Source of the DNA: Henricia sp. BOLD:AAB3569
Lineage: Eukaryota > Echinodermata > Asteroidea > Spinulosida > Echinasteridae
Assembly (NCBI GenBank): GCA_037783545.1
Contig: JBBELK010000165.1
Span: 1,302,001 to 1,366,000, forward strand
Direction of reading: 5' to 3'
DNA length: 64,000 nucleotides
In this document: positions 47,421 to 59,170 of the stretch, one piece after another
Numbering within the stretch: the first letter of the stretch is position 1
How the letters are laid out: every line of letters begins with the position of its first letter
Program-made: the position numbers and the translations under genes
The notes under the pieces: generated by a model
What the model was told of the DNA's origin: nothing
The model's input: the letters and a program-made list of their open reading frames with translations, nothing else
Database searches by the model: none

Positions 47421-49190
47421 TATACACCCTGACTCAATGAAGAATTTCGACATCTCCTGACGGAGTATGAAGATACTGGTAATGCTGATACGAGGCCTCT
47501 GACTACCTTATTCAAACCCTCAATGATGCCAGACGCACTCGGTGGAAAGAAACAACAAGCAGCCTAAATCTGACACACTCTAGCCGAAAAGGCTGAAAAC
47601 TTCTACGCCAACTCGGTGAGGAGCAACAGCCCACTCCAACGTCCAGCAGACCGAGCGTCCACCCACAGGCCGTAGCAACCCACATCGTCAACATTGGCAA
47701 AGCTCGCCTTGAGAACAAAATAAATAAACAGGTTCACAAAGAATGGAGAACAGCTCAAACTCACATGTCACACTCTCATGTCACCCACCCTTCACACCAT
47801 TCACCACAGGAGAAGTCATCAGTGCAGCTAGAAACTCGAAAACGGGCAAAGCTGCTGGGTACGACCAGCTATACCAGGCGCGGATCCAGCATTGTTAGTC
47901 TTTGGACTTGTTGTATAAATAAACCATACATGAATCTTGTTGGACCTCACCGCAGCATACGATACTGTCTGGCATAGGGGCCTGCTCAATGAACTGTCCC
48001 GCTTGCTACCTCCTTGGACAGTTCAGATCATACAGGTTCTCCTGGCAAACAGGCGCTTCAGGGTGATAAGACTAGCTCGTGGAGAAACCAGAACAACGGA
48101 CTCCCGCCAGGATCAGTGCTGGCACCAACCCTTTTCAACATCTACATCAACCACTGGCCGATTATCTACGCCGATGACATCTGTTGTACTGCCCAAGTAC
48201 CCAGCTTCAAAAAGCTCAATGAACAACTCAACAAAGATGATGAAATGCTGAGCACCTATTGCAAGAAACCAAGTGTCCCAAAGACTGTCTTCTGGCTTTT
48301 ATCTCAACTCAGAGAGCAAGAAGGAACTAGCCATCTACCTAAATGGCCAGAGGCTCTGCCATGACCCTACTCCAGTCTACCTTGGAGTTCAACTAGACCG
48401 TGCCATAAAACCTACAAACCCCATCTGCAGAAAATCAATGCATAAATCCGCACCAGAAACAACATCATCCATAAGCTAGCTGGAACTGATTGGGGAGCTA
48501 ATGCGGAAACACTCATACCTTCCTCCCTATAGCACTATGCTACTCCGCGGCAGAATAGTTTGCCTCCATGTGGGCTAATTCCGCACACGTAGGTTGGTGG
48601 GCGTCCAACTCAACACCACAATGAGACTAATCTGTGGAACAATTCGCTCTACCAACACTGAATGTTTGCCAGTTTTGTGCAAAATCGCACCCCTCATCAC
48701 ATCCGTCGTAGGGCAGCAATTAGCCAGCTCCTGTCTAAGATTGCAACCAATACACTCCCCATTTCTCAGGACATTAACCACCCTCCGAGACAGCGGCTAC
48801 TATCTCGTAAACCCATCTGGACCAACCCTGAAACAAGCTATGACAGCTACCAACTCTGGCGGGAGGAATGGGACAAGAGCAGCCCCAAGAACAATGAGCT
48901 GATCGTCGATCCCACTGTTCGACTCCCAGGTATGGAACTCCCACATAACCTCCGGACCAAGCTAAACTGATTCCGCCCTGGGGCTGGACCATGCAGGGCT
49001 ACTATCTACAGGTGGAACAACAGGTTATTTCTTCTTTGTACCTGAGGTGTTGAGGAAACGATGCAACATATCCTGGAGTGTCTCCTTCAGAAGTTCCGAG
49101 GCGGCCTCTTAGCACTTCATCTCGCAGACGACCGGACGGTCACGTGGCTCTGCCAGACAACCATTGGCAAATATTATTCCGGCAACAACA
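47421..49190 (+). pseudogene. LINE 3' part: reverse transcriptase remnant
   Basis: Broken frames resume the LINE interrupted at 42085: EYEDTGNADT, NDARRTRWKETTSS, then KTGKAAGYDQLYQ. RT blocks follow: DLTAAYDTVWHRGL, PPGSVLAPTLFNIY, the catalytic IYADDICC and PVYLGVQLDR. The C-terminal ETMQHILEC lies near 49060. Many frameshifts and stops; jockey-superfamily-like non-LTR element. Confidence 0.75.
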
Positions 49191-49199
49191 TTTGAGGAG

Positions 49200-49940
49200 A
49201 GTTGTGATCTGTTCCGTTCCCTCCAATTAAGGATAGCCCTCTCATCTGGTTTCATCCTGTGCGTTTTGGCACATTGTCTCACCATGTCGTCTTGTCTAAC
49301 ATCACATAATTTATCATCTCGTCATGTTATGTTGTCTCACATCTCTCATTTAGTCTTCTTGTCGCGTTACCTCGTTACATTGCAGTGGCGGACCCAGGAA
49401 TTGTCGTTGGAGGGTGCTGGCTGATAACTTGTCCTATCATGGCAAGTGCAAGATCCAAGCACCTACGTTTATGTTGATGACGTCATCAGTGCCGATATCC
49501 ACACTCCTTTGTATTGACATAAGGCCAAGTACTTTAAGATGTAGGTGTATATTGTATCTTCGTTATTCGGAAAAATAAAAGGGAAACCATCCCTTGGGTG
49601 CGCCACTGTTACACCGTTTCACATCGTCCGATATCGTTCTGGTTTGTTGTCCCGTATTGTCTTGGCAGTTGGCACATTGCCTTATGTATCGTCCTGTCAT
49701 CACACGTCTTTTACAGACCGTCCCAAGTTGTAAATATTTTCACAGTTCTACAGATAGTATTTTTTTTTGAAGACCTCCCTCCCTCCCCCAACATACTACT
49801 ACATGTACTTACCAAAATGTTTGGCAGTATGGTGAAATTGCAACATTTTTACAGCGCATGTCCTATACTAGCCTCCGACCACCTCCACACTCTTTGTACC
49901 GTGAAAATGTAGTCAACTTTAGACGGGTCCCCTAAAAAAT
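49200..49940. other. No gene seen after the LINE
   Basis: Rich in GTCATGTT/TGTCTCAC-type repeats (49280-49380), possibly the LINE 3' UTR. No coding signal. Confidence 0.35.
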
Positions 49941-49954
49941 TACACTACGAAAAA

Positions 49955-50060
49955 AGTCCCCCCCCCCACCCCCACCACCCGTCCACCCCCCCCCCCCCCC
50001 ACCCCCACCACCCGTCCACCCCCCCCCCCCCCCCCCACCCCCACCACCCGTCCACCCCCC
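49955..50060 (+). repeat. Poly-C minisatellite
   Basis: Three units of C-run plus ACCCCCACCACCCGTCC. The minus strand has G-quadruplex potential. It replaces the end of family C copy 2. Confidence 0.8.
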
Positions 50061-50645
50061 CGGACGACCGAATAGGAATTTCCGTTTTCTTTTGAGGAGT
50101 TGGCATCATGTTTTTTCTTCACGAACGTACGTGCACGTACCGAAGCACCGAAGCAACACGCCCGTGGCCGTGTGTGTGCACTAGGCTATTTGCCGTATAC
50201 TGCGCGGGGCAAATTTCTACACTCCACGGTAGCCTGCCGTAGCACGCGCTCGCTCCCGTTCTCCGGACTCTCGAAACAAACAATTATGTTCGAATTTTCA
50301 TACTTATGTTTAACTTTGTTTTATACCTGTATAAATAGTCTCTCTTTTGTGAATTACTTATAAATATTGGGGGGAAATCAGAGTTGAATTTGGTGCAGTT
50401 CTGCAGTAACAAACTTTTATACGGCTGGAAATACAACTAACTCACAAGACCACGTGAATTTTCGGAACCAGAATTTGGTTCCGAAAAGTCACGTGACCTT
50501 GGTTTTTTCAAAAGTGCCCAAAAACGGCTAAATTTGACGGCGTCTTTTCAGGCTATATCTAATTTACTCTCGAATGCGCTTCAGAATAATGTATGGGTCT
50601 ATTTCGAGCCCAAAATAGCCCAACAAAGAAGGTGTGTTCCTTTAA
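50059..50645. mobile_element. TTAA-flanked element, family C copy 2 (inverted, truncated)
   Basis: The reverse complement aligns with 31658-32250. The TTAA end is present at 50642-50645; the other end is lost in a C-rich tract. Confidence 0.75.
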
Positions 50646-50859
50646 GCCCAACACAGTGTATAATATAGTAAAGGCAAGGATGAGATAAATTGTTTAGAAA
50701 AGAAAAAAATTGCAAAGTTAAGAAAAGTGAAGGAAAATACATCATAACAGCCCTCTAAAAAAGTGAGCCATCTTTATTCACCAAATTCACAATTGGCAGG
50801 GATCGGAGATAATTACCTTTAATCCAGCAAGGTTTGAGAGCTTGCATGGTGAAAAAAAC

Positions 50860-51365
50860 AGACCCAACCCTGACCATGCCCGGCAAGAACCCGACAAGCC
50901 ACTCTGCGTCGTCACCCTACCCTACTTGGGGAACACCTCCCACTACATCGAGCGCATACTGCGTTCAAACAAAATCCAAGTGTTCCACACTGCCCCAACC
51001 CTCCCAAACTCCGCAATCTTCTACAAACCTATAATGATGGCCAAAACTCCAACTCCAAGCCAGGCGTCTACAGGATCCCGTGTGAGTGCGGGAAAGTTTA
51101 CGTAGGTGAAACTGGCAGAAACCTCTCCACCAGGCTGGCACAAAGCCCACGGCAGACGGGGCGAATATGACAAGTCTGCCATCATCAAACATTCGCACGC
51201 TGAGGATCATATCATACAGTGGCAGCAAGCGGAACTCATCACCCCAAATCGACCACTGGCACACAAGGCGAGTCAGAAAGGCCATCTTCAAGCCCAATAC
51301 CGTACCCCAAGACATCGAAATCTCCATCAACGTCATCTGGCAGCCCATTCTCAAGACTAAGCCCT
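50860..51365 (+). pseudogene. Penelope-like element, GIY-YIG endonuclease remnant
   Basis: Read in three frames: VVTLPYLGNTSHYIERIL (linker after RT), then GVYRIPCECGKVYVGETGR (GIY-YIG core), then EYDKSAIIKHSHAEDHIIQW and the end ISINVIWQPI. The order is that of the C-terminal half of Penelope-like retroelements. RT is absent, so the copy is 5'-truncated and frameshifted. Confidence 0.75.
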
Positions 51366-51385
51366 CCAGCCCAATGCCCCATTAT

Positions 51386-51463
51386 TAGTAACCTATTTGC
51401 ACAACGCCTTTGTTTCCGTCCGACTCCGGCATCTATAGGGTTTAGATATGGGTTAGATGGATT
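51386..51463. repeat. 78-bp direct repeat B, copy 1
   Basis: Identical to 51731-51808. Begins TAGTAACCTATTTGC and ends TTAGATGGATT. Possible terminal B repeat of the adjacent tyrosine-recombinase retroelement. Confidence 0.9.
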
Positions 51464-51730
51464 GAGCATAGAAACCGAAGCCATAGGAAAGCTCAGCAAT
51501 GAGGAAGGAGGTCGGGTGGGCGGGGAAAAAAAAAGGTATATATATAATAATACTCACCAGAAGCTGGCCGCCGAGGCCAAACTATTATCTTACCACCGTT
51601 GAGACATACAACCGTATACCGTCCTCTGCCGACTCGTTCCTTCTCGTCCAAATACTCCCCACCTGCCACCTTGGTATACTCGAGACTGCGTAGATTCCTA
51701 CGCAGCCCTCAACGTCGGCGGTTGTGCAAA

Positions 51731-51808
51731 TAGTAACCTATTTGCACAACGCCTTTGTTTCCGTCCGACTCCGGCATCTATAGGGTTTAGATATGGGTTA
51801 GATGGATT
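51731..51808. repeat. 78-bp direct repeat B, copy 2
   Basis: Exact copy of 51386-51463, 345 bp away. The 63-bp block ending at 51733 recurs at 61748-61810. Confidence 0.9.
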
Positions 51809-52199
51809 TCGCCAAAGCCTGCCCTCTTAGGCCGCCGAGAACCCCCAAACCTGCCCAAATACACTCCAATCCTTACCCAAACCTCAAACGAAAGCGGGAG
51901 ACTGTATCAGATAGAAAGGAAAGAAAAACTGGACTAGTTGTCTTGCTGCCTTTCTTTCATTTTATTTTCTTCTCTTTTCTTTTCTCAAGCTGTCGCTGCC
52001 TATAAAATTGATTAAAAAACAAAATGGGTAGTTTTGTTAGTAGGTGATGGCATTTTTAGACATATCAGCTGCATGTAGATGGCGGGAAAGCTACGCGGGC
52101 CCCGAGGCCCGAGTTCAGACGCCTATAGAATTGTCCGACGATATCTGCCATTGGACTTTGTTCAGCTGTGGAGACGGCGTCGCGTAATACCTGGACGTA

Positions 52200-52960
52200 A
52201 TACCTGGACCGTGCTCATAACTCTCTCAACCTGGGTATAGTGCTTGTACGTCTTCCGCGACGCCCATTGGCAGTGGTCCATCACCTGCTCGTCCGATGCA
52301 TCCAGGAGCCGCAGTGTGGTTGCTACCCATGGCACGGCTGTTGTGCGCTCTCAAAAGCTGGTTTTCAGGGTTGTCTGTTGCGGCAAAATACATCTTCAGC
52401 CGTGAATTCGGTCCGTTAACAGGCGAAGGGTTTGTTTACGAGGACTCTGCGATTGGCCGCCAAGGGGCGAAAGATCAACCAGACTTTGAACTGCGCCGAC
52501 TGGATCCATCTTTCCTTGGTCCTGCAACTTTGGAATCATTATCAATGATGAGTCACCCTCACTTACCGTCTTGCCAATAGTGTGGCTGAATAAAAAATCG
52601 CCTCCTTCGATCCTTGTTATTTTTCAGGTTCCGATTCCTCCTAGGTCACCAGCTCTGTCTCCGGCCCATTATAGGCAGAGGAAAAGGGCCAAGTCTCGTT
52701 GTACCACGTAGCGCTAGGGGAAAAGACCTTCGCCTTTGCCAAGTCTCCAGGATCGGTCAGTGATCTCTTTCACCGACCATCGTAACTTATCAGAAAACAA
52801 TGGAATTGCCTGCTTTGAAGTAATGTGAGACTCAGCCTGCTCCAGCTGCATTGCGTTCATGTATCTACGAACTTGGTGAGAGATGCAAGGGTTTGCGAAC
52901 TTTTATCCCACTCGCCAGACTTCGGTCTTACCGAATGAGTTAAAGTATGCCCTTATCTGC
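52200..52960 (-). pseudogene. YR-element tyrosine recombinase, decayed
   Basis: The C-terminal signature is readable: an H-x-x-R-like LLRAHNSRA (about 52332-52360), then after a frameshift SDEQVMDHCQWASRKTYKHY, where the Tyr codon at 52237-52239 fits the nucleophile and HCQW the His/Trp motif. The upstream half is too damaged to read. Confidence 0.55.
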
Positions 52961-53658
52961 CCAACATAAGAGTCCACGGTGCATGCCGCTAATATAAGCG
53001 GGCACCCACAAGAGCGGCAGCCGATTTCACGAAAGAGTGCGCAGCTTGCGCAACTTTTGCAAAATGGCGCAAGCCCTATAGCTTGCGTGTAATTTTCACA
53101 GGAATGTTGCGCAGCCTACGCAATAAAATGTTGCGCAAGCGGACTTACGCAGTGCGTAAGGATTCGTGAAATCGGCTGCAGATCCCGTGCTTACCCAAAT
53201 GTTTTCACCCTAAGCCGTGAATCTGCGTGCGACCTTCTGAGTCACGATCGATCAAAAAGCATAGGATGTCAAGTGATGTCACTGACTCCAGATCCTCCCC
53301 TTCAGTACAGCATCATTTGCTTTGATGCTCCCGCAGAAATCGGTCTAATGCTGCAAATAAGTCTGCTCTTTTGCACTCCATATCCCTGCGTATCCAACTC
53401 GTTTCCTAGTTTTGTCAGCCTGGTTGCCGCACTGATCATCTTCAAAAAGATACCAAAACGCTCTCGTAAAGAAGGGGAGGGCATGATTGAAGAAGAAATT
53501 TAGCATTGTATCGCAATTCCCGAGGGCAAGCCCGAAGCGGATCTGAAAACAGCCGCAGCCTGCGCTGGAGCTTAGATATCCCATCATCGATAGGTGCACA
53601 ATGTCCGCAAGATCCTGCTCCACGATGTAATCGTTCGAGAAAAACTGCCAGCTAGCAT

Positions 53659-54138
53659 TCATGACAGACCTCTTTCAATAATGAGTTGACTACGGCGACT
53701 GAGCGATTGATGTCCACCATCTTGGTTTGGCACCTTGAGGAAAGAACAAATATGCATATTGGGAATTTTCTCCCTGATCAGTTGGGCAACAGCGCGAAAA
53801 ACCCCTACCACGTCAAGTACACCCTGCGAAGGGTCGGTCAATCGGCTGAAATCATTTATGCCTCCGCGCAGAACAGCCACCTCCGGCTGAAAAGCCCTGC
53901 AAGATACTACCAGATGTCTACATAACGGGGCCATTGTTGTGCCTCCGTTGGCTAACATTTGCACCCTCAATGCCTTGGGCCAGCCGAATCCTTTGAACCC
54001 TCTGAACATTGAGTCGGACACAAGGAGAACATGGTGACGCTTAGCGTAAGCGATATCCATTCGGGGGGTGACAATACGTGGGAAGTAGCACTGGAAGGCC
54101 CAGAGCTCAAACCCCAGCCCTTGAGAAATTCGGGACAT
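53659..54138 (-). pseudogene. SGNH/GDSL hydrolase domain of the YR element
   Basis: 159-codon minus-strand frame. VLLVSDSMFRGF fits block I (catalytic Ser in DSM) and VAVLRGGINDFS fits block III (Asn in GGIND). The C-terminal Asp-x-x-His block is not visible. SGNH-type hydrolases are known in some Ngaro and CR1 elements. Here it sits between RNase H and recombinase on the same strand. It could alternatively be a captured host esterase exon. Confidence 0.6.
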
Positions 54139-54281
54139 ATCCCGTAGAAGACGGGTATTCTAAAAAACCCTGCTTGACCTGCCTCTGACAGGCGAAAGGA
54201 AGAACTTGAGTGGAGACCCGTTCCTGCGCGCCGGGACATTTGACGAAAGTGCCATCAAATCAAAGGTGAAAACCTGTGGGA

Positions 54282-54527
54282 CTACCAGATGGGACCTAGG
54301 TCAACTTGAGCGAAAAATTTGCCTCCAAGGAGAGGGCAAAACAAAAATTTAAACTTCAACATTTTTGAAAGCGGTTTAGACCTAGCTCGGAGGCCAGTCC
54401 AAGCATCCACCACATTTCTGGAATCTCCAACCACATCCACCATCAAGTTCCATAGCGAATCAAAGACTGAGAGCCACACAAAATATAGATCAAAGGCCTC
54501 CTTGCGACACATACCCGTGTGTCCCAA
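54282..54527 (-). pseudogene. YR-element RNase H segment
   Basis: KEAFDLYFVWLSVFDSLWN followed by VVGDSRNVVDAWTGLRARS, typical of the RNase H block with an acidic residue before the DAW motif. Downstream, in another frame, FDLMALSSNV resembles the block after RNase H in related elements. Confidence 0.55.
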
Positions 54528-54745
54528 AATGTCTGCAGACCAGTAATCTCAGAAACTTACACTACCGTCTGGTAAGACTAGGGTACCGCCCTATTTATAG
54601 CCAGATGCGTCTGCCGACAGTGCAATGCGATAGCAAGGTGGCGGCCTTGACTTCAAGGGATCAGCTGCGAGAAGCTATCGACAAACCTCCAAAATAGAAT
54701 CTCCTCCCGCACTTGTGGTGACAGAGGCGTAGGCACGAGATCATA

Positions 54746-55108
54746 TCAAGTGTAGATATGAAGGAGGAGCAATCCCTCAGAAACAAACAAACACCAAAGC
54801 AAAACTTTGGCCTTTGCCCACAAAACGTTGCATCTGTTTTTAGAGCATTTTATCCTCCCGCAAAATTGTCTCTCGTACCTCAGCGAATGATACCTTTTTA
54901 TGCTCAGGAATCGGAAATGATAGGGTTTGGAGCAGATGCCGAACCCGAGATGCACCATGCTGTTCGATGGCTGCCGATGACTTTTCTTTAAGTTGCTGAA
55001 CAAGCCGAGCTTTAACTGTATGTAGCGTACGACGTAAACGGCCCTTAGAGCTCTGATGTAGGAACCGTCCCCATGCATGTCCTGTTCACACCGCAATAAA
55101 ACAAACAC
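54746..55108 (-). pseudogene. YR-element RT thumb / RNase H connection
   Basis: 120-codon frame with YIQLKLGLFSNLKKSH and SMVHLGFGICSKPYHFRFL, the pattern after the catalytic motif in DIRS-type RTs (KS then LGF). The end is not recognisable. Confidence 0.5.
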
Positions 55109-55159
55109 GAGTGAAGTGTTTTAAACCTTCGTATACTTTGGCCCTCCATCGCTGGGATG

Positions 55160-55716
55160 GCACTTGCCAATGAAACGGTCGTCTATCCATATTTCTGTAT
55201 GTATACCTCTGTTCTTAAGCCATGCAGGAAGACAAAAGCCAATGGATGAGTAAACTTATGCACTGTTTTTTTTATTTTTTAAACCAAACCCACTCGAAGC
55301 CGGAAAAGGTTCTGGACTCCTTGGTCAAGAAGATTTGCTTGTATCCCTGGCTGTTGTCGGTACTTGAGAAAATATCGCCTTTGGTTATGGGTCTGACAAC
55401 ATTGCCTAAAGGTACCACACTGAAGGGTGTGTCCTTGCGCCAAAGATTAGGTCCCTTCATTGATATAGAAGCAGACTGTCAAGGCAGTCACACATTTCGG
55501 CGGCTGTACTTCCTTGACCCTACCCACAACGTATATAGAGCCCTCTATCCACCGCCTGGTGATTGTGTCTATGAAAAGGGCGACATAATCTTGACAAACG
55601 AGCGCATTTAAAATACCTTTCGGTGGGCAATTATAAACAGCAATTCCTGCCCCTGTATCTGCCATGAAACGACTGGAAAAAATTATACAGACTAATTCCA
55701 TGATGAAGCCAACCAT
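55160..55716 (-). pseudogene. YR-element reverse transcriptase, N and catalytic part
   Basis: Minus-strand frames show TITRRWIEGSIYVVGRVKEV, then KGDIFSSTDNSQGYKQIFL ending GFEWVWF, then RGIHTEIWIDDRFIG. WIDD (55178-55189) is the xxDD catalytic motif. Two frame changes and loss of the segment between make it non-functional. Confidence 0.6.
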
Positions 55717-55779
55717 GAACTTCGTCCCTATTGGCTGACTCTGCTAAGATATCGTCCCAAAGCACCAGGATCATTGCTT

Positions 55780-56190
55780 AATGTGCCGGCTACAAAATAG
55801 TTGGATCTCTGAATCCGAGCGCCTATAAATCTACCTGTAGTCTACCAGAGAGAACTTCAGGCGGGGTGGGTGTAAAGGGGACTGGCAAGCCACTTGGTTT
55901 GCCATTGAAAATTACCCACTGGGAGGTGCCTCGTTTCCGCTTCGCTGCGTGCGTAGCGATGGGATCAAAGATTGATCAAAATCTCTCTCACACAGATGAC
56001 TCTCCAGCATTTTCAAATACCACTGGTACTCAATGGTACTGGTTGGTTTGTTTTTTTTTGTTTTTTTTGTTTTTTTTAATTTTTAGCAAAACTTTGCGAA
56101 CGGGGTACTTGAACTTTGGGATTCACAAAATGGTACAAAGAGGTGCCCCTGGACCACATTAAAATCAGCGTGCTAGCGAAGGCCCATCAA
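55780..56190. other. Sequence between the YR element and the minisatellite
   Basis: No coding signal; T-rich run at 56045-56085. Confidence 0.35.
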
Positions 56191-57360
56191 CATGGCATAC
56201 AGAGGCCCGCCCTCTGCCAGGTACAGAGTACATATATGCGAAATAGAAGTACACTGTACCCCAAACATGGCATTCAGAGGCCCGTCCTCTGCCAAATACA
56301 GAGTATGCGAAATTGAAGCACATTGTACCACAAATATGGCATTCAGAGGCCCGTCCTCTGCCAAGTATAGCGCGCATATGTGCAAAATAGAAGTACATTG
56401 TACCACAAACACGGCATTCAGAGGCCCGTCCTCTGCCAAGTACACTTGTACTTTAAACATAGCATTCAGAGGCCCGTCCTCTGCCAAGTACATTGCACCA
56501 TAAACATAGCACTCAGAGGCCCTTCCTCTGCCAAGTACATTTGTACCATAAACATAGCATTCAGAGGCCCGTCCTCTGCCAAGTACATTGCACCATAAAC
56601 ATAGCATTCAGAGGCCCGTCCTCTGCCAAGTACATTTGTACCACAAACATAGCATTCAGAGGCCCGTCCTCTGCCAAGTACATTGCACCATAAACATAGC
56701 GTTCAGAGGCCCGTCCTCTGGCAAGTACATTTGTACCTTAAACATAGCATTCAGAGGCCCGTCCTCTGCCAAGTACATTGCACTATAAACATAGCACTCA
56801 GAGGCCCGTTCTCTGCCAAGTACATTTGTACCACAAACATAGCATTCAGAGGCCCGTCCTCTGCCAAGTACATTGCACCATAAACATAGCGTTCAGAGGC
56901 CCGTCCTCTGGCAAGTACATTTGTACCTTAAACATAGCATTCAGAGGCCCGTCCTCTGCCAAGTACATTGCACTATAAACATAGCACTCAGAGGCCCGTC
57001 CTCTGCCAAGTACATTTGTACCACAAACATAGCATTCAGAGGCCCGTCCTCTGCCAAGTACATTGCACCATAAACATAGCGTTTAGAGGCCCGTCCTCTG
57101 GCAAGTACATTTGTACCTTAAACATAGCATTCAGAGGCCCGTCCTCTGCCAAGTATATTGCACTATAAACATAGCACTCAGAGGCCCGTCCTCTGCCAAG
57201 TACATTGCACCATAAACATAGCATTCAGAGGCCCGTCCTCTGCCAAGTACATTTGTACCATAAACATAGCATTCAGAGGCCCGTCCTCTGGCAAGTACAT
57301 TGCACCATAAACATAGCATTCAGAGGCCCGTCCTCTGCCAAGTACATTTGCACCATGAAC
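56190..57360. repeat. Minisatellite, 23 units, with a 190-bp higher-order period
   Basis: Each unit carries CAGAGGCCCGTCCTCTG, a 6-bp-stem hairpin with a 5-base loop. The first three units are 70-75 bp; the rest are 47-48 bp. From about 56640 to 57180, four unit variants repeat in order three times (190-bp period), told apart by GCATT/GCGTT/GCACT and TGCCAAG/TGGCAAG. The open frames on both strands are products of the repeat. Confidence 0.95.
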
Positions 57361-57859
57361 TTGCGCGCATCTGCTCGCTGAGCTCCGTGACCCTACGCTC
57401 AGCGCAGGAAAATGACACGGAAAACAGCCCCTCACTGCGAACTTTTGTGAGTACATAAAAAAAAAGTACGTCTATGTTTCTCCCCAACTCGCTATGCATT
57501 TCAAAGTACAGAGTATTACCTTTAGTTTGGTTATTATTTCATAAAATATATGATGCACGGGGAAAAGGGGCTTTTTTCACTCAAAGAACGGGTGTTGAAC
57601 CTCAAAATCGGCAAAGTCAATGGAGGTCAACACGATTACTGATCATTTTTCAGTAGGTTGTCTCACTGGATTGAACGGCACGGTCGTTCTCTGTGACACA
57701 CAGATTCAACTCGCACTTATGAATAAACTACATAAAATTCCCGTCCCACTCATATATGAAACATTTTGATTGGACAAGGGGAAAAGGGGCTTTTTTGCTT
57801 CAAATCATAGAATGTCTCTCATCTAAGACCGTGACCCGATTGTAATACGCAAAATATGG

Positions 57860-59170
57860 TTACATTGCACATGTACCATAAGCCTGGCATTCAGAGGCAC
57901 GCCCTCAGCCTGGTATCGAGTACACATGCAAATCAAGGGTACATTCATACAGAGGCCCGCCCTCTGTGTATCGCACGTGCAATATAAATGCTCATCAAAG
58001 TTGCACTGCCTTTTTTTTTTTTTTTTTTTTTAGGGTAAAATAGGTAACTTTCCCGAATAGAAAAAGTTATCAGCCCCCACTTGGCACCAAGAACGTAAAA
58101 AATCCGTCAAGGACCAACGCCAGTCGATCAAAAACAAGAAACGACCAAATGGCTGGCAGGTCACCCAATCGACAGGGCCATGACGCAAATGCACATGTGC
58201 GCGCACATGTGCACATTGCACACACACCATGTACATACGAGCGCACGCGCACATGCACAACATGAAAAGCACGTTTCAAGAAAAAGGCCTGCATCTCCAA
58301 CTCCCGACGTCGGAAACTTAAGTTTTTGATATTTTTCGTTACAGAGACACGTAAGCTTTATAAATTCGTTCGCTTGTGTAAATTAATTTTTATTTTTAAT
58401 CCTTTCACCGAAACACGGGCAATGCAACTTTAAGCTTGGTGTCCCGAGGCCCGTCCTCTAGCACACACGCCATTTATGGGTATATTACACTTGACATACA
58501 GGGACCCGTCTGTGCCTAGTACCTGTATCTATACACATAGAAAACATGGGCACATTAAAATTTGGCATTCATAAAATTGATTTTTATTGAAATTTTGAAT
58601 TCAGAGACCCGTCCTCTGCCTATGTACACGCCCTTATGTACCAATACCAAATAAGAGCGCATATTAATAGGGATACGCTAATTCAGAGGTCGGCTGTATA
58701 GTAAAGGGTACCCATGCCAAAATTAGCGTCACATCAGAACTTGGCATCTCAACTTGGCATTTAGAGGCCCTCCTCTGCCTAGTACACATGCAAGCTATGA
58801 GCATATTAAACTTGGCATTGGGAGGCCCGCCCTCTATCTAGTATATAGAGTACGTGGGCAATATTTACTCGGTCCGTCCTCTGTCTAGTACCGAGTACAT
58901 GTGGAATATGTATTACCACTTAGTATTCAGAGGCCCGATCTCGGCAAGTACACATGTAATCTATGGGTACTTTGAACTTGCCCTTTAGAGGCCCGTCCTC
59001 GGCCTATACAGATTCTGACTGGGGTTATGACGAAACTTTAAGTATTGTCAAGCCAAACCCCCAGTGCATCTATGCTTGCTGCCTAATGGCGACACATATC
59101 TATCATTCAGTATAATTGACGTGCTCACGGACAACAGCATAGCATTCAGAGGCCCATGCTCTGCCTCCTC
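57860..59170. repeat. Degenerate flank of the minisatellite
   Basis: Scattered diverged units with GAGGCCCG(T/C)CCTC cores (about 57895, 57950, 58445, 58605, 58830, 58930, 58990, 59150), spaced irregularly. A T-run lies at 58009-58031. Confidence 0.7.

Larger units (their letters stand above)
51386..55780 (-). mobile_element. DIRS/Ngaro-like tyrosine-recombinase retroelement (decayed)
   Basis: On the minus strand, from high to low coordinates: RT (55716-55160), RT end (55108-54746), RNase H (54527-54282), SGNH hydrolase (54138-53659) and tyrosine recombinase (about 52350-52210), then repeats B-A-B. Domain order and lack of LTRs or integrase fit Ngaro/DIRS. All parts carry frameshifts or stops. 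The 5' limit is unclear: it may lie near 55.8 kb or, if the 61748-61810 repeat is the partner A repeat, at 61.8 kb. Confidence 0.6.

Noticed and set aside
56190-57360. CRISPR-like array
   Set aside because: Spacers are copies of each other, the unit is 47-48 bp with an internal hairpin, and the DNA is eukaryotic: a minisatellite.
56173-57456. Multiple 60-144 codon frames on both strands across the minisatellite
   Set aside because: Shifted by the 95/190-bp period and present on both strands, so they are products of the repeat.
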